Below the pieces are notes generated by a model. It was not told the DNA's origin. It ran no database searches and saw only the letters and a list, made by a program, of their open reading frames with translations. A stretch of 7,163 nucleotides of DNA from Acholeplasmataceae bacterium. GTDB lineage: Bacteria; Bacillota; Negativicutes; Acidaminococcales; Acidaminococcaceae. The stretch's first letter is position 1. Every line of letters starts with the position of its first letter. Below, piece after piece: positions 5,669 to 7,163 of this stretch. The position numbers and the translations under genes are program-made. The DNA is taken from the NCBI GenBank assembly GCA_012744295.1, contig JAAYIB010000042.1, forward strand, positions 1 to 7,163. Direction: 5' to 3'.

Positions 5669-6892
5669 CTATTCCTTGGCCGGACTTGTTTCCGGTTCGA
5701 GCGTCTCGGCCTCCTCAGTCTTTGGCACTGAAAGGAAGAAAGTACAGATTGCCGTCATAACGGCAAAGCCCGTCAACAGTTCCATAGTCAAGGCAAGGCC
5801 ATTAATGTCAGCAAAACGCCCTATCAGCGGCACAACAATGCCTCCGGCGCTGAAATACAAGCCAAGCGTTACTCCCGAGGCGAAGCCGATACTTTTTGCC
5901 AGATAAGTTTGCCCCAAAACGACTACCGAGCTAAAGGGCGAGAACATCGCAAACCCAATCGGCACCATCAAGGCAAAGCAGAGCAAGGGATCGGTTGTCT
6001 GAGAGAATATCCCTATCAACGGTGCAAGCAAGATGTAACTAAACCTGACAACCTTCATATAGCCGACTCTGTCGGCCATAAATCCGCCGACGAGCGTCGT
6101 CACTACCCCGAAAATAAAGAGCAGCGTCAGGGCCGATCCTGCAGCGGCGGGCGAAACACCCGCAACTTTTACGAGGTAAAGCGGAATGAAGCTGCGCAGT
6201 CCGCTCACAACGATTGAACTGAAAATTATCAGCATCGTCAGCCTTGCAAAAGCCGGCCAATCATTGGCTGCTGCTCTTTTTGCGGCAGAGGAGGGAAGGT
6301 TGCCGGCGTTGTCTTTTAACTTCAAGGCAGCAGTCCTTGCTATGTCGGCATTCATCTTCGGCACGAGATAAAGCAGACAGGCCGCGAATACGGTCGCCAT
6401 TAAAGAAAAAATCAGCGTGCCCTTTAGTCCGAAGGCTGTAACGGCTGTAACGGCTATGATGGGTCCGACAGCAAAACCCCCGTTGCCGCCAACGGAAAAA
6501 ATACTCAACGCCGTACCCCTCTTGTCTCCGGAAAACTTGTTGATCATGCGTGCCGCTTCGGGATGGAAAATGGCACTGCCGATTCCGCTGATTGTAATTA
6601 CGGCAAAAATGGTCCAGTAGTTTTCAAACAAACCGGACAAACCCATCGCCATACCTGCCAGAAATACCCCGAGCGGCATCAGCCAGGCAATCGAAGTATT
6701 ATCGGCAAGCCAGCCGAAAGTCGGCTGCACCAGTGACGATAGGAAGGATGAAGCAAACATGAAGCCGGCTACGCTGCTGTAATCCATTCCGTAATGCAAA
6801 ATAAAGAACGGCAGGATTGCGGGCAGGGCTCCCATGTTGACGTCACATAAGAAATGGCCTACTGTTACCAGGTACACATATTTTTTATTCAC
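5669..6892 (-). CDS. MFS exporter of the fosmidomycin-resistance (Fsr) type
   Basis: This 407-residue polytopic membrane protein has the size and order of a 12-helix major facilitator. The N-terminus GHFLCDVNMGALPAILPF (about 12-29) and the segment GIGSAIFHPEAARM (about 103-116) closely resemble the Fsr family, where H-x3-D near the start and FHPEA in helix 4 are hallmarks. Loop motifs GWLADN (about 60-65) and GGFMADRVGY (about 269-278) are the motif-A positions of each half. A charged central loop lies near residues 179-212, and the tail is short and acidic. It probably exports a drug-like or metabolic compound; the name does not prove fosmidomycin resistance. Start: GTG at 6892 has GGGAGG seven bases upstream, while a TTG two codons earlier (6898) is only one base from it. 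It follows the nucleoside kinase by 91 bases with no clear terminator or promoter, so readthrough is likely. No clear terminator separates it from gdhA. Confidence 0.92.
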   Translation of the reverse strand: MNKKYVYLVTVGHFLCDVNMGALPAILPFFILHYGMDYSSVAGFMFASSFLSSLVQPTFGWLADNTSIAWLMPLGVFLAGMAMGLSGLFENYWTIFAVITISGIGSAIFHPEAARMINKFSGDKRGTALSIFSVGGNGGFAVGPIIAVTAVTAFGLKGTLIFSLMATVFAACLLYLVPKMNADIARTAALKLKDNAGNLPSSAAKRAAANDWPAFARLTMLIIFSSIVVSGLRSFIPLYLVKVAGVSPAAAGSALTLLFIFGVVTTLVGGFMADRVGYMKVVRFSYILLAPLIGIFSQTTDPLLCFALMVPIGFAMFSPFSSVVVLGQTYLAKSIGFASGVTLGLYFSAGGIVVPLIGRFADINGLALTMELLTGFAVMTAICTFFLSVPKTEEAETLEPETSPAKE

Positions 6893-6899
6893 CGACAAT

Positions 6900-6905
6900 C
6901 CTCCC
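6900..6905 (-). promoter_or_regulatory. Ribosome binding site that places the MFS start at GTG
   Basis: GGGAGG on the minus strand is seven bases before the GTG at 6890-6892, ideal spacing, but only one base before the in-frame TTG at 6896-6898. The GTG is therefore the likelier start; the difference is two residues. Confidence 0.7.
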
Positions 6906-6983
6906 GGTTAATCTTGCGCCGCAATAAAGAAACAACGGCTAAGAACATGATTTTTCACACTGCCGATGCCTGAGTGGCCGACA

Positions 6984-7163
6984 TTATTCAAAGAAACAAG
7001 ACTTTCCAATAAATTCTCTCAGAATCGAATTCAGAGGAATTTCCGCATCGGTTACCGGGAAAAAGAAAGATAACAGCCTGATTAGCCTGCGAGCCTCCCG
7101 GTGTTCGGGCAATTCCGGCCCGACTTCTTCCAAAAGCGGTATTACCGAGCTTCTCAATACCGC
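6984..7163 (-). CDS. Nucleoside kinase (uridine kinase-like), C-terminal 59 residues
   Basis: An open frame enters from the right edge and stops at 6984-6986, giving 59 residues and no start codon in the window. The segment has a LxxLLSFFFPV motif, then EIPLNSILREFIGKSCF at the very end. This ending, with SILREFIG followed by a small polar residue and Phe, is what I recall for the C-terminus of the long bacterial nucleoside kinases that join a threonyl-tRNA-synthetase-like (TGS) N-terminus to a uridine kinase P-loop domain. Those proteins phosphorylate nucleosides with ATP or GTP in pyrimidine salvage. The catalytic domain is outside the window and cannot be checked. The gene stands just upstream of the MFS exporter on the same strand and could be co-transcribed with it. 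A hairpin-like stretch after the stop lacks a U tract. Confidence 0.75.
   Translation of the reverse strand, partial: AVLRSSVIPLLEEVGPELPEHREARRLIRLLSFFFPVTDAEIPLNSILREFIGKSCFFE

Noticed and set aside
6955..6978. Hairpin-like CACT...AGTG stretch after the nucleoside kinase stop, considered as a terminator
   Set aside because: The stem is only four base pairs with a long loop, and on the minus strand it is followed by A residues, not a U tract.
1..7163. Mobile element, phage, CRISPR or defence system
   Set aside because: I saw no transposase, integrase, terminal repeats, spaced direct repeats or defence-type domains. All genes are housekeeping or transport types with similar codon style.

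Overview
The window carries seven genes, all on the minus strand, so it is transcribed from high to low coordinates. It looks like an ordinary metabolic stretch of a chromosome from a low-to-medium GC, probably strictly anaerobic Bacillota species (Clostridia or Negativicutes). That placement is inferred from the clostridial-type glutamate dehydrogenase, strong AGGAGG-like ribosome binding sites, some TTG/GTG starts, U-tract hairpin terminators, and a nucleoside kinase C-terminus of a type common in Bacillota. No 16S rRNA or other decisive marker is present.

From right to left: the last 59 residues of a uridine-kinase-like nucleoside kinase (6984-7163, cut by the window edge); an MFS exporter of the fosmidomycin-resistance (Fsr) type (5669-6892); a hexameric-type glutamate dehydrogenase (4151-5506) with its own promoter and a strong hairpin terminator; a two-gene operon for an FAD-linked 2-hydroxyacid dehydrogenase (GlcD-like, 2597-4009) and its iron-sulfur partner (GlcF-like, 1510-2604), overlapping by 8 bases; a 61-residue cysteine-rich protein of unknown function (1181-1366) with its own promoter and terminator; and an EamA/DMT-family ten-helix transporter (129-1001). 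A strong promoter at 35-63 points out of the left edge toward a gene not included here.

Functionally, the GlcD/GlcF pair should oxidise a small 2-hydroxyacid (glycolate, D-lactate or D-2-hydroxyglutarate) and pass electrons through two [4Fe-4S] clusters. The glutamate dehydrogenase has the Phe and Pro residues that mark NAD specificity in the Clostridium symbiosum enzyme, which suggests catabolic glutamate use. A metabolic link between these units through 2-oxoglutarate/2-hydroxyglutarate is possible but unproven, because a terminator and a separate promoter divide them.

No stretch longer than 300 bases lacks a gene. There are no visible insertion sequences, tRNAs, rRNAs, CRISPR arrays or phage genes. 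I see no clear sign of a new multi-gene system. The items most worth checking are the small cysteine-rich protein, the cofactor and substrate of the two dehydrogenases, and several palindromes that sit on promoters.
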